A DNA stretch of 32,926 nt from assembly GCA_036840015.1 (NCBI GenBank), contig DAISVV010000006.1, positions 1 through 32,926 on the forward strand. Reading direction: 5' to 3'. Below the pieces are notes generated by a model. That model saw nothing but the letters and a program-made list of their open reading frames with translations. It was not told the origin of the DNA and did no database searches. Of this stretch, positions 8,912 through 17,011 are shown one piece after another. Source of the stretch: SZUA-430 sp036840015 (GTDB lineage: Bacteria; Pseudomonadota; Alphaproteobacteria; Micropepsales; Micropepsaceae). How positions within the stretch are numbered: position 1 is the stretch's first letter; each line of letters starts with the position of its first letter. The position numbers and the translations under genes are program-made.

Positions 8912-10750
8912 ATGCCTATGAACCTGCTCGCCCAGTCGACGAGCCCCTATCTGCTGCAACACAAGGACAACCCGGTCCACTGGATGGCCTGGGGACCCCA
9001 CGCCCTGCAGGAAGCCAGGAACTCCGGCAAGCCCATCCTCGTGTCCATCGGCTATGCGGCGTGCCACTGGTGCCATGTGATGGCCCAGGAAAGCTTCGAG
9101 GATCCCGAGACGGCAGCGCTGATGAACGAGAACTTCGTCAACGTGAAGATCGACCGGGAGGAACGTCCCGACCTCGACACGATGTTCCAGACCTCGCTCA
9201 ACATGATGGGTGAACAGGGCGGCTGGCCGCTGACCATCTTCCTGACGCCCGAGGGCGAGCCATATTGGGGGGGCACCTATTTCCCGCCAGAGCCCAAGTT
9301 TGGAAAGCCTGCGTTCAAAGACGTGCTGCGCGAGGTCGCGCGGCTCTACCGTGAAAACGGGGAGCAGGTCTCGAAGAACACGCAGACGATCCGCGCGGGG
9401 CTGCAGAGGGCCTTCGAGGCCAACCGGCCTGGGGCACCGATGGACCCGGCCACCCTGGAAGCCGCGATGAAGCGGCTGTGCCAGCAGTTCGACGTCTTCC
9501 ATGGCGGGCTGCTCGGCGCGCCGAAGTTCCCAAACGTGCCCGTGATCGAACTTCTGTGGCGCGCCTATTCCAACTCGGGGCTGCTGCAGTTCCGGCAGGC
9601 GGTCGACATCACGCTGACCAACATGTGCCAGGGCGGATTGTATGACCACCTGGGTGGCGGCTTCTCGCGCTACTCGGCCGACGAGAGCTGGTTCGTGCCG
9701 CATTTCGAGAAGATGCTCTACGACAATGCGATGATCGTCGATGTGCTGACGACCGTGTGGCTCTACAGCAAGAACCCGCTTTACCGGTCACGCATCGAGG
9801 AAACGGTCTCGTGGGTCCTGCGGGACATGGTCGTGGAGGGCGGCGGCTTTGCCTCGTCGCTTGATGCCGACACGGATGGGCAGGAAGGTGCCTTCTATAC
9901 CTGGACCGAGGCCGAGGTTGATGCGGTGCTGGGCAAGGATGCGGTGCTGTTCAAGCAGGCCCATGACGTGCGCCCCGATGGCAACTGGAATGGCCGCAAC
10001 ATCATCCATCGGCTGCGAACGCCGCTTGCGCTGCCGGCCGTGCAGGAGGGCAAGCTGAATGCACTTCGCGAGAAACTCTTCAATCGTCGCACCGAGCGCA
10101 CCAAGCCCACGCGAGATGACAAGGTGCTTGCCGACTGGAACGGCCTGATGATCCATGCGGTTGCCAATGCCGCCGAGGCCCTCAACAGGGCGGACTGGCA
10201 AGCTGCAGCGGTGAAGGCGTTCTGGTTCGTTGCCAACACGATGTCCTCGGGCAATCGCCTGTACCATACGTGGCGCGACGGGAAGTCAGGTGCTGCCGCG
10301 GTTGCCGACGACTATGCGCAGATGGCGCGCGCGGCCCTGACGCTCTACGAGATGACCGGCTACAAGCCATACCTCGAGAAGGCGCTTGAATGGGTCGGCA
10401 CGCTCGATACGCACTTCTGGCGCAGTGACATCGGTGGTTATGCGCTGACGCCGGATGACGGGGAGGCGGGACTCGTGCGTGTCCGCACGATCCATGACGG
10501 CGCCACACCATCGGCGAACGGCGTGATGATCGAGGTTCACGCCCGACTGCTCAGCCTCACGGGCAACAAGCAGCATGCCGAGCGCTACAGCGTCATCATC
10601 GGTGCCTTTGCCGATGANNNNNNNNNNNNNNNNNNNNNNNNNNNNNNNNNNNNNNNNNNNNNNNNNNNNNNNNNNNNNNNNNNNNNNNNNNNNNNNNNNN
10701 NNNNNNNNNNNNNNNNNCCGGCAAACCCGGCTGCCCAGGCGGCGTCGTGA
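8912..10750 (+). CDS. DUF255/YyaL-type thioredoxin-fold protein (interrupted by assembly gap)
   Basis: This protein has an N-terminal thioredoxin-like DUF255 domain followed by an (alpha/alpha)6-barrel glycosidase-like region, as in B. subtilis YyaL and mammalian SPATA20. Early motifs are L-L-Q-H-K-D-N-P-V-H-W, the C-H-W-C-H-V-M active-site-like motif near residue 50, D-R-E-E-R-P-D-L-D and G-G-W-P-L-T-I-F-L-T-P. Later come G-G-L-Y-D-H-L-G-G-G-F and H-F-E-K-M-L-Y-D-N-A. The biological role of the family is unresolved. The ATG at 8912 is chosen because AGGGAG precedes it and it gives the usual N-terminus. The 100 Ns at 10618-10717 hide part of the C-terminus. The family normally has over 100 residues after the last visible motif, so the true gap is probably longer than 100 bases. 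The frame after the gap is therefore assumed. Confidence 0.85.
   Translation: MPMNLLAQSTSPYLLQHKDNPVHWMAWGPHALQEARNSGKPILVSIGYAACHWCHVMAQESFEDPETAALMNENFVNVKIDREERPDLDTMFQTSLNMMGEQGGWPLTIFLTPEGEPYWGGTYFPPEPKFGKPAFKDVLREVARLYRENGEQVSKNTQTIRAGLQRAFEANRPGAPMDPATLEAAMKRLCQQFDVFHGGLLGAPKFPNVPVIELLWRAYSNSGLLQFRQAVDITLTNMCQGGLYDHLGGGFSRYSADESWFVPHFEKMLYDNAMIVDVLTTVWLYSKNPLYRSRIEETVSWVLRDMVVEGGGFASSLDADTDGQEGAFYTWTEAEVDAVLGKDAVLFKQAHDVRPDGNWNGRNIIHRLRTPLALPAVQEGKLNALREKLFNRRTERTKPTRDDKVLADWNGLMIHAVANAAEALNRADWQAAAVKAFWFVANTMSSGNRLYHTWRDGKSGAAAVADDYAQMARAALTLYEMTGYKPYLEKALEWVGTLDTHFWRSDIGGYALTPDDGEAGLVRVRTIHDGATPSANGVMIEVHARLLSLTGNKQHAERYSVIIGAFADXXXXXXXXXXXXXXXXXXXXXXXXXXXXXXXXXXPANPAAQAAS
10618..10717. 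other. Assembly gap of 100 N
   Basis: Exactly 100 consecutive Ns. This is the conventional placeholder for a gap of unknown size, so distances and reading frames across it are not reliable. The only gene affected is the DUF255/YyaL-type gene. Confidence 0.99.
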
Positions 10751-10802
10751 GGCGCATGCCACGTGATGCTTCATTGCCGTTGATGCAAGGAGGGCCTCGC
10801 CC

Positions 10803-11777
10803 GTGACCGCAGCCATCCGGATCTCGCAGACTGGCGGACCTGAAGTGCTCAAGCTTGAGACATTCGACCCCGGTCCGCCCAAGGCCGGCGAGGTGAGGGT
10901 CCGCCATCGCGCCATCGGCGTGAACTTCATCGACATCTATCACCGCACGGGGCTTTACAAGCTGCCCTTGCCGACGGGGTTGGGGCTCGAGGCTGCCGGT
11001 GAGATTGAAGCTGTTGGTCCTGGCGTTACCCGGTTCAATGCTGGGGACAGGGTGGTCTATGCCAGCGGGCCGATCGGCGCCTACGCAGAGGCGTCGAACG
11101 TGCCGGCGGAGCGGGCGGTGGCCATTCCCGAGGGCATCGCCTTCGACATCGCGGCGGCCGTCCTGCTGAAGGGCCTGACGGCCCACTACCTGCTGCGGCG
11201 TACCTATCCGGTCAAGCCGGGGCAGACAATCCTGTTCCATGCGGCTGCCGGCGGTGTCGGGGTGATCGCCGTGCAGTGGGCCAAGCGGCTGGGGGCCAGC
11301 GTCATCGGCACCGTGGGAAGCGACAGCAAGGTCGATATCGCCCGAAGCCTGGGCTGCGACCATGTCATCGTGCCTGCGCGGGAAAACATTGCCAACCGGG
11401 TGCGCGAGATCACTGGTGGAAAGGGTGTGCCGGTCGCCTATGACTCGGTCGGACGCGACACTTTCATGGCAACGCTCGACAGCCTCGCGCCGCTGGGCCT
11501 GTTCGTGAGCTTCGGCAATGCCAGCGGTCCGGTGCCTCCATTCGATGGCGCGCTGCTGGCGCAGAAGGGTTCGCTGTTCTTCACGCGCCCGACGCTGATG
11601 CACTATGTCACCACCGCCGGCGAACTCGACGCGGGGGCAGGGGAGTTGTTTGACCTGATCCGGCGCGGCGACATCCGGATCAAGCCGCCGCGCAGCTTTC
11701 CGCTGGCGCAGGCTGCGGAGGCTCATCGGGCGCTCGAGAGCCGGCAGACCAGCGGTTCGCTTGTGCTGGTGCCCTAG
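10803..11777 (+). CDS. Zinc-independent quinone oxidoreductase (QOR, MDR superfamily)
   Basis: This 324-residue medium-chain reductase resembles NADPH:quinone oxidoreductase (QorA). It has the N-terminal G-G-P-E-V-L-K-L segment, the family signature V-N-F-I-D-I-Y-H-R-T-G-L-Y (40-52), P-T-G-L-G-L-E-A-A-G (57-66), and the NADPH-binding loop A-A-A-G-G-V-G (147-153). The zinc-binding residues of alcohol dehydrogenases are absent, as expected for QOR. The substrate is probably a quinone or another electron-poor alkene, but it cannot be told from sequence. The start is a GTG at 10803 preceded by AAGGAGG, a strong ribosome-binding site. It follows the YyaL-type gene by 52 bases on the same strand and may be cotranscribed with it. 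Confidence 0.92.
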   Translation: MTAAIRISQTGGPEVLKLETFDPGPPKAGEVRVRHRAIGVNFIDIYHRTGLYKLPLPTGLGLEAAGEIEAVGPGVTRFNAGDRVVYASGPIGAYAEASNVPAERAVAIPEGIAFDIAAAVLLKGLTAHYLLRRTYPVKPGQTILFHAAAGGVGVIAVQWAKRLGASVIGTVGSDSKVDIARSLGCDHVIVPARENIANRVREITGGKGVPVAYDSVGRDTFMATLDSLAPLGLFVSFGNASGPVPPFDGALLAQKGSLFFTRPTLMHYVTTAGELDAGAGELFDLIRRGDIRIKPPRSFPLAQAAEAHRALESRQTSGSLVLVP

Positions 11778-11946
11778 CCCTCTTTCAATTCGTTTCGCAC
11801 CACAATCCCCATCTTCATTTTGGGCACTTTGCGGGCGGTATTTACGGACCCTTGAAGGCTTGGAGCTATTCTCGGGACTTGCAATTCTGACCGTGGTGGT
11901 GGCGAGCAGCCGCATTCCATCACAGTCCCTTCCTCTGGAGACCCGC

Positions 11947-12467
11947 ATGCCGCGTAGGTTCATGCGCATCTTTTGCGGGCTTGTCATCGCCTTCCTGCTC
12001 GTGTGCCTGATCGCGCCGATTGTTCAGGAGTGGCAGTGGAGGTGAGGGACCATCTATGCAGAACGGGCAGACGCCCGGCGCGATATCGTGAAACAACTCA
12101 ACCGCGTGACGGTCGAGGATTTCACCTCGAGCCTGCCCGGCGCACTGGCTGCGGCCATAACCTGCAAGGACGATGATCTTGCAAGACGCGCGCAGAAATC
12201 CTGTGTCGCCCACGTCAAAGGGGCCCCAAGGGTATCGAGAAAAAGCTCGCTGCAGAGATTGCGGCCGAGGTACTGAAATCGGCAGGTGTCGCGACGCAGT
12301 TCCAGATTATCCTTACAAGGAACTGTCGTGCGTTACTCCGGCAAGCGACGCTTACGGTTGCCCGGGCCGAGCAGAAGGCGCCACGCACCCGCTACGCGCG
12401 CCTCTTGCGAGGCCGCACCGGTTACATGGTCCATCGGGATGGACTGCGGCCAGTGTCTTCAGGTTGA
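11947..12467 (+). pseudogene. Decayed gene for a small membrane-anchored or secreted protein
   Basis: I do not recognise this gene. From ATG 11947 (preceded by TGGAG) a 32-codon frame encodes basic residues and a hydrophobic helix, I-F-C-G-L-V-I-A-F-L-L-V-C-L-I-A, then stops at TGA 12043-12045. The same frame stays open beyond it, beginning G-T-I-Y-A-E-R-A-D-A-R-R-D-I-V and including T-C-K-D-D-D-L-A-R-R-A-Q-K-S-C, until about 12225. There a coding-like stretch (I-E-K-K-L-A-A-E-I-A-A-E-V-L) continues in another frame to TGA 12465-12467. One nonsense change plus one frameshift would explain this as a former gene of about 170 codons with a signal anchor and two cysteines. An alternative is that only the 32-residue membrane peptide is real. 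Bases 11778-11946 upstream hold nothing recognisable. Confidence 0.4.
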
Positions 12468-13046
12468 TGCGCGCAGGTAGATCGATCTCTTCGGTCGATC
12501 GAAAACCCGGCCGATCATGGGCACGAATGCCTCGAGCGGCATCGAGGTGAAACCGGGATCAAACGAGTTCTGATCGTAGAGGTGACAGAACTGGGCCGTG
12601 GCCTCGAAGTGGGGGTGGCCGCGGTACTGGTCGCGCATGTTCCGGTCGAGGCCGAGGAAGTGGAAGAAGTAGTAGCCCTGGAAGACTGCATGTTGCTCGA
12701 CGATCCAGTGGTTCTTCTCCGAGACGTAGGGTTTCACGATAGAGGCCGCGATGTCGGCATGATTGGACGGACCGAGGGTGTCGCCGATGTCATGCAGCAG
12801 GGCGCAGACGACGTATTCCTCGTCCTCGCCAGCCTGAAAGGCCCGCGTGGCCGTCTGCAGGGAGTGCTCGAGGCGATCGACCGGGTATCCGCCACAGTCC
12901 CCCTTGAGCAGGTTCAGGTGCGCCACAATCCGGTTGGGCAGGTCCTTCTGGAAGGGACGGGCGTGGCGGGAGATGGCGGCCCAGTCCTCTGCCGTTCCCT
13001 CGAGCATCGAGGTGTAGGTCGCCTGGTCCCTGGTTTCGCCCGACAT
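12459..13046 (-). CDS. HD-domain protein, possibly a diiron oxygenase-like enzyme
   Basis: This 195-residue cytosolic protein has an HD metal-binding domain. Candidate ligands are H61 in L-E-H-S-L-Q-T-A, H85-D86 in L-L-H-D-I-G-D, H97 in N-H-A-D, H119 and D158 in Y-D-Q-N-S-F-D-P. The order H...HD...H...H...D with L-E-H-S-L-Q is seen in the HD-type dinuclear iron oxygenases related to PhnZ and inositol oxygenase as well as in phosphohydrolases, so the reaction is undecided. Other distinctive segments are E-Y-V-V-C-A-L-L-H-D-I-G-D-T-L-G and Q-G-Y-Y-F-F-H-F-L-G-L-D-R-N-M-R, which I recall from conserved alphaproteobacterial HD proteins. It is transcribed divergently from the short-chain dehydrogenase. 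No phosphonate genes are nearby. Confidence 0.8.
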   Translation of the reverse strand: MSGETRDQATYTSMLEGTAEDWAAISRHARPFQKDLPNRIVAHLNLLKGDCGGYPVDRLEHSLQTATRAFQAGEDEEYVVCALLHDIGDTLGPSNHADIAASIVKPYVSEKNHWIVEQHAVFQGYYFFHFLGLDRNMRDQYRGHPHFEATAQFCHLYDQNSFDPGFTSMPLEAFVPMIGRVFDRPKRSIYLRAST

Positions 13047-13080
13047 CGCCTTCTCCGTGGTTCTAGCCCGCGGCGCAGAC

Positions 13081-13104
13081 TGACCGGACTCGGGCCACCG
13101 GTCA
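13081..13104. repeat. Inverted repeat in the HD / SDR divergent spacer
   Basis: TGACCGG and CCGGTCA form perfect seven-base arms ten bases apart. The spacer between the divergent HD-domain gene (start 13046) and the dehydrogenase (start 13178) is 131 bases, so an operator for either gene is possible. A second pair of arms, CTCGGG and CCCGAG, overlaps it. No regulator is identified. Confidence 0.35.
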
Positions 13105-13177
13105 AATCCCGAGCGTTGACGCAGGCGGCAAAGCCCTGAAGACTGCGCTCCTGGCGAAAAGCAAGGAGGCTTAGGTC

Positions 13178-13981
13178 ATGACGGACAAGCTCAAGGGACG
13201 TGTTGCCCTGGTCACGGGCGGGGCACGGGGCATCGGGGCCGCGTCGGCGAAGGCGCTGGCGGCCGAGGGTGCAGCCGTGCTGATCACCGACCTTCTCGAT
13301 GAGGCCGGACAGGACACGGCAGGCGCGATCGTGCAGGCGGGCGGGCGGGCAGGCTACATGCGCCACGATGTCCGTGACGAGGCGGCCTGGCTTGCAGCCG
13401 TGGCGGAGGCCGAAACGCGGTTCGGCGGGCTCGACATCCTCGTGAACAACGCGGGCATCTTTGCCCTGAAGCCCATGGCGATGACGACGCTGGAGGAGTT
13501 CCGCAACATGCAGGCGGTCAATGTCGAGGGGGTGTTCCTTGGCATGAAGTCGGCGCTGCCTGCGCTGTCGAAGCGGGCGGGGCAGTGGGCGGGTGGCAGC
13601 TCCATCATCAACATCTCATCGGTGGCCGGCATCAACGGGGCGGCCTTCGCGGTGCCCTACAACGCATCGAAGGGCGCCGTGCGGCTCATGACGAAGGGGG
13701 CGGCGCTCGAGTGTGCGCGGCTTGGCCTGAAGATCCGCGTGAACTCGGTCCATCCCGGCGTCATCGAGACCATGATGGGCCAGAAGGTGATGGATGACTA
13801 TGTGGCGGCGGGTGCGGGAAGTGCCAACGAAGTGCGCGCCGAACTCATCGCGATGCACCCGATCGGGCGCATCGGCCTGCCGACGGAAATCGGAAGCGCG
13901 GTTGCGTTCCTTGCCTGCGATGACTCGGCCTTCATGACCGGCACGGAGATCATCGTCGATGGCGGCATCACGGCCCGCTGA
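13178..13981 (+). CDS. Short-chain dehydrogenase/reductase (SDR, classical type)
   Basis: This 267-residue NAD(P)-dependent oxidoreductase has the Rossmann motif T-G-G-A-R-G-I-G at 13-20, N-N-A-G at 90-93, the catalytic Ser near 147 in N-I-S-S-V-A-G, and Y-N-A-S-K with catalytic Tyr161 and Lys165. The C-terminal D-G-G-I-T-A-R ending is typical. D38 at the end of the second beta strand (I-T-D-L) suggests NAD(H) preference, by analogy with family rules. It resembles 3-alpha/20-beta-hydroxysteroid and cyclohexanol-type dehydrogenases, but the substrate is unknown. AAGGAGG lies at a good distance upstream of the ATG. It is a single gene that converges with the secreted-protein gene 18 bases downstream. 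Confidence 0.92.
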   Translation: MTDKLKGRVALVTGGARGIGAASAKALAAEGAAVLITDLLDEAGQDTAGAIVQAGGRAGYMRHDVRDEAAWLAAVAEAETRFGGLDILVNNAGIFALKPMAMTTLEEFRNMQAVNVEGVFLGMKSALPALSKRAGQWAGGSSIINISSVAGINGAAFAVPYNASKGAVRLMTKGAALECARLGLKIRVNSVHPGVIETMMGQKVMDDYVAAGAGSANEVRAELIAMHPIGRIGLPTEIGSAVAFLACDDSAFMTGTEIIVDGGITAR

Positions 13982-13999
13982 GACGGGCCGGGGCCGCCC

Positions 14000-14857
14000 T
14001 CAGGAGCGGGACTGGAACCCCGTGCAGCGAACGTAGGTGCGTTTCCATTGCGGGATGGAGATGCTGCCCGTTCGCGGTTCGACATGAATGATCTCGGGCA
14101 GTGCCTTGCTGTTGTCGAAATCCTTGAGCCGGACCACGTATCTTCCTCCCTCAAAGTGAACGGACTCGATCAGCCAGTCTGAAACCGGGTCGAGGGGTAT
14201 CTTCACGGGCTTTTTCGAGGCAAGCCTGTCTGCCACCGCGAAACTGTTCCAGCGGCTGAGGCGGAACTGCGACGGTCCGACAAGGGCGAAGAAGAGGTAC
14301 TGCGTTTCCTGGACTGCGCAACGATCGCCGGATTTCGGCGCGATGCGCTCGTCGATGAAGAAGGCTTCGTCGCCCGGCAGGTCTGATGCGAGGAACTTCA
14401 TGGCGTCGGCATCGATGTCGATGGCACTGCGGTCGGCCGGTTGCTCGCAGCGCCTGAAGACCATCACGTCGACGTCGCCGCCGATGGAGGCGGATGACCT
14501 CACGCGGAACATGATGCGCTCGCCGTCGGGACGAAACCTGAATACCTCGTCATTCATCGTGAGGTTGTACACGCCATTCTTTTCGGATGCCGAGGAGATC
14601 ATGCCGCGCAAGGCGGTCTGGCTGCCATCGCTGTAGAAGATCACCCCGCCCGTCTTCTGGAACTCGATTGCCAGCGTGATGGCTCCGGGTGGCGGCGACA
14701 GGCGTGAGCAGAGCTTGTTGGCGCTGACGTCGGTCGGCAGTCCGCTCCAGACCCCTTCGAGCCAGGCCTGACGCTCGGGCGAGAGTTCAATCGTGCTGGC
14801 GCTGGCAGCGTGCGCGGACCAGAGGCATGCGATCCATAAAAAGAAAGCTACGCGCAT
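14000..14857 (-). CDS. Secreted protein of unknown function
   Basis: This 285-residue protein has a clear Sec signal peptide: M-R-V, a hydrophobic stretch F-F-L-W-I-A-C-L-W-S-A, and a probable cleavage site A-S-A before S-T-I at about residue 21. The mature part has four cysteines (50, 137, 180 and 278), enough for two disulphides, and is rich in short beta-strand-like segments, so a periplasmic beta domain is likely. An N-terminal W-L-E-G-V-W-S-G pattern recalls lipocalin-like or DUF-type secreted domains, but I cannot name a family. A GGGAGGG ribosome-binding site precedes the ATG. It lies upstream of nothing on its strand and converges with the dehydrogenase. Confidence 0.8.
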   Translation of the reverse strand: MRVAFFLWIACLWSAHAASASTIELSPERQAWLEGVWSGLPTDVSANKLCSRLSPPPGAITLAIEFQKTGGVIFYSDGSQTALRGMISSASEKNGVYNLTMNDEVFRFRPDGERIMFRVRSSASIGGDVDVMVFRRCEQPADRSAIDIDADAMKFLASDLPGDEAFFIDERIAPKSGDRCAVQETQYLFFALVGPSQFRLSRWNSFAVADRLASKKPVKIPLDPVSDWLIESVHFEGGRYVVRLKDFDNSKALPEIIHVEPRTGSISIPQWKRTYVRCTGFQSRS

Positions 14858-14961
14858 GGATGAACCCTCCCAACAACCGGTCCTTCGCCAATGCTGGGGA
14901 CCGCCGGGACATGCTAGCCAATCGGCCGGCTTGCGTCACGCCCCTGCGGCGGACGGTAGAC

Positions 14962-14988
14962 GGGGGTGCCCGCTCGCGGGAAACCCCC
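14962..14988 (-). terminator. Strong hairpin downstream of rho
   Basis: Between rho and the secreted-protein gene, GGGGG...CCCGC-tc-GCGGG...CCCCC gives an inner five-base stem with a two-base loop and an outer five-base stem. It begins ten bases after the rho stop. No run of U follows it, so it is not a textbook intrinsic terminator; it could still terminate transcription or protect the mRNA end. Confidence 0.35.
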
Positions 14989-14996
14989 TGTCCTGA

Positions 14997-16271
14997 TCAG
15001 GTATTCATTGCGTCGAAGAAGTCCGAGTTCTGCTTGGTGCTCTTGAGCTTGTCGAGCAGGAACTCGATGGCGTCGGTCGCACCCATCGGGTTGAGGATGC
15101 GGCGCAGGACGTACATCTTCTGCAGGACGTTGCGGTCCACCAGGAGTTCTTCCTTGCGGGTGCCCGACTTGAGGATGTCGATCGCAGGGAAGACGCGCTT
15201 GTCGGCGAGCTTGCGGTCGAGGATGATTTCCGAGTTACCGGTGCCCTTGAATTCCTCGAAGATGACTTCGTCCATGCGGCTGCCCGTGTCGATGAGGGCC
15301 GTCGAGATGATGGTCAGGGAGCCGCCTTCCTCGACGTTGCGTGCCGCGCCGAAGAAGCGCTTGGGGCGCTGCAATGCGTTTGCGTCGACACCGCCCGTCA
15401 GCACCTTGCCGGAGGAGGGGACGACGGTGTTGTAGGCACGGCCGAGGCGCGTGATGTTGTCGAGCAGGATGACGACGTCTCGTCCGTACTCGACGAGGCG
15501 CTTGGCTTTCTCGATCACCATCTCGGCGACCTGCACGTGGCGCGTGGCCGGTTCATCGAAGGTGGAGGAGATGACCTCGCCCTTCACCGTGCGCTGCATG
15601 TCGGTCACTTCTTCCGGACGTTCGTCGATGAGAAGGACGATGAGGTAGACCTCGGGGTGATTGATCGCGATCGCCTTGGCGATGTTCTGCAGCAGGATGG
15701 TCTTGCCGACGCGGGGCGGCGCCACGATGAGGCAGCGCTGGCCCTTGCCGATGGGCGCCACGATGTCGATGACGCGGCCGGACCGGTCCTTGAGCGTCGG
15801 GTCCTGAATTTCCATCTTGAGCCGCTGGTCGGGATAGAGCGGGGTGAGGTTGTCGAAGTGGACCTTGTGGCGCTGCTTTTCCGGATCCTCGAAGTTGACC
15901 GTGTTGACCTTCAGCAGCGCGAAATAGCGTTCACCGTCCTTGGGTCCGCGGATCGGGCCTTCGACGGTGTCCCCGGTGCGCAAGGCAAAGCGGCGGATCT
16001 GGGTCGGGCTGACATAGATGTCGTCGGGGCCCGGCAGGTAATTCGATTCCGGGGCCCGGAGGAAGCCAAAGCCGTCGGGCAGGACCTCGACCACGCCGGA
16101 GCCGGTGATCTCGACAGCCTGTTCTGCCAGCTGCTTGAGGATGGCGAACATCATGTCCTGCTTGCGCATGGCGCTCGCATTCTCGATCTTCAATTCTTCG
16201 GCGAGTTCAAGGAGAGCGGCCGGGGACCTGGACTTGAGGTCCTGGAGCTTCATCACGTCTTGAAGCGACAT
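14997..16271 (-). CDS. rho: Transcription termination factor Rho, with DNITR motif
   Basis: This 424-residue hexameric RNA helicase terminates transcription. The N-terminal helical and cold-shock-like RNA-binding domains cover about residues 1-125, with G-F-G-F-L-R near 67-72. The ATPase core has the P-loop A-P-P-R-V-G-K-T (184-191), V-L-L-I-D-E-R-P-E-E-V (Walker B region), the Q loop, and the R loop T-G-N-type region G-T-G-N-S-E-I. Two residues are unusual: V188, where Ala or Thr is usual, and N272 in L-L-D-N-I-T-R, where Ser (E. coli Ser266) is nearly universal. Ser266 lines the bicyclomycin pocket. A 296-base gene-free leader separates it from hemJ upstream. Everything else looks intact, so the protein is probably functional. 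Confidence 0.97.
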   Translation of the reverse strand: MSLQDVMKLQDLKSRSPAALLELAEELKIENASAMRKQDMMFAILKQLAEQAVEITGSGVVEVLPDGFGFLRAPESNYLPGPDDIYVSPTQIRRFALRTGDTVEGPIRGPKDGERYFALLKVNTVNFEDPEKQRHKVHFDNLTPLYPDQRLKMEIQDPTLKDRSGRVIDIVAPIGKGQRCLIVAPPRVGKTILLQNIAKAIAINHPEVYLIVLLIDERPEEVTDMQRTVKGEVISSTFDEPATRHVQVAEMVIEKAKRLVEYGRDVVILLDNITRLGRAYNTVVPSSGKVLTGGVDANALQRPKRFFGAARNVEEGGSLTIISTALIDTGSRMDEVIFEEFKGTGNSEIILDRKLADKRVFPAIDILKSGTRKEELLVDRNVLQKMYVLRRILNPMGATDAIEFLLDKLKSTKQNSDFFDAMNT

Positions 16272-16567
16272 AGGTAGTAAACTCTCTGGTCAGGGGAAGT
16301 TGAGGCAAGGGGTTCCGGCTTGTGGGTCCCTGGTTTGAGCCAATCGCCAGCGCAGGGGGTCCGGAAGGGATAGGGAGGTTATCTTCTCGTTCGGCGAGCC
16401 TGGACATGATCCAAGCCGATGTCTGCGCGCAAAGCCTGAGGCTTCGGGCTGACGTTCCGGACGATTTCGGAGAACACGAATGTTATACCCCAGGGCGCGC
16501 CTGCTTTGAAAGCGTCAATTTTCCTGTTTGTCTTTCCTGACCAAAACGCGAGGCTTTGCCCCTAATA
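16272..16567 (-). promoter_or_regulatory. Gene-free rho leader region
   Basis: These 296 bases between hemJ and rho carry no convincing gene. On the minus strand a TATAAC (plus 16482-16487) resembles a -10 element, with TTGACG 25 bases further upstream, too far for a standard pair. A long rho leader is common because Rho autoregulates by terminating in its own leader; that is known for E. coli and is inference here. Confidence 0.35.
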
Positions 16568-17011
16568 TCAGAACGGTTTCACGACCACGAGGATGACGAT
16601 GAGGATCATCAGCACGGCGGGAACCTCGTTCACGATCCGGTAGAAACGCTGGGTGCGCGTATTGGCATTACGCTCGAAATCGCGGCGCCAGCGCGAGAAC
16701 ATCCCGTGCATGCCGGAGAGGCCGATCACGAGGGTGAACTTGGCGAGGAACCATCCCGTTGTCCAGGCGTCGAGCGCCTCGACGAGAAGAAGACCGAGGA
16801 CCCAGACCGCCACCATCGAGGGGTTGATGATGATGCGCATGAGCTTGCGCTCCATCAGCACGAAGCGGTCGTACTCGGGCGTGCCGGGCTTGGTCTCGCA
16901 GTGATAGACGAAGAGGCGGGGCAGATAGAGCATGCCGGCCATCCATGCGATCACGGCGATGATGTGGAAGGCCTTGAGCCAGAGGTAGAGCGGCTGCAGC
17001 AGTTCTGTCAT
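16568..17011 (-). CDS. hemJ: Protoporphyrinogen oxidase HemJ
   Basis: This 147-residue membrane protein catalyses oxidation of protoporphyrinogen IX to protoporphyrin IX in organisms without HemG or HemY. Four hydrophobic segments are visible: about residues 9-29, 61-80, 90-105 and 130-145. Conserved features are the N-terminal W-L-K-A-F-H-I-I-A-V-I-A-W-M-A-G-M-L-Y-L-P-R-L-F-V-Y-H, with the family histidine and arginine, and M-R-I-I-I-N-P. The ATG at 17011 is selected because it begins the family N-terminus and overlaps the hemH stop as ATGA; a longer open frame upstream is hemH read in the wrong frame. It acts immediately before ferrochelatase in the pathway, which fits its coupling with hemH. 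Confidence 0.95.
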   Translation of the reverse strand: MTELLQPLYLWLKAFHIIAVIAWMAGMLYLPRLFVYHCETKPGTPEYDRFVLMERKLMRIIINPSMVAVWVLGLLLVEALDAWTTGWFLAKFTLVIGLSGMHGMFSRWRRDFERNANTRTQRFYRIVNEVPAVLMILIVILVVVKPF

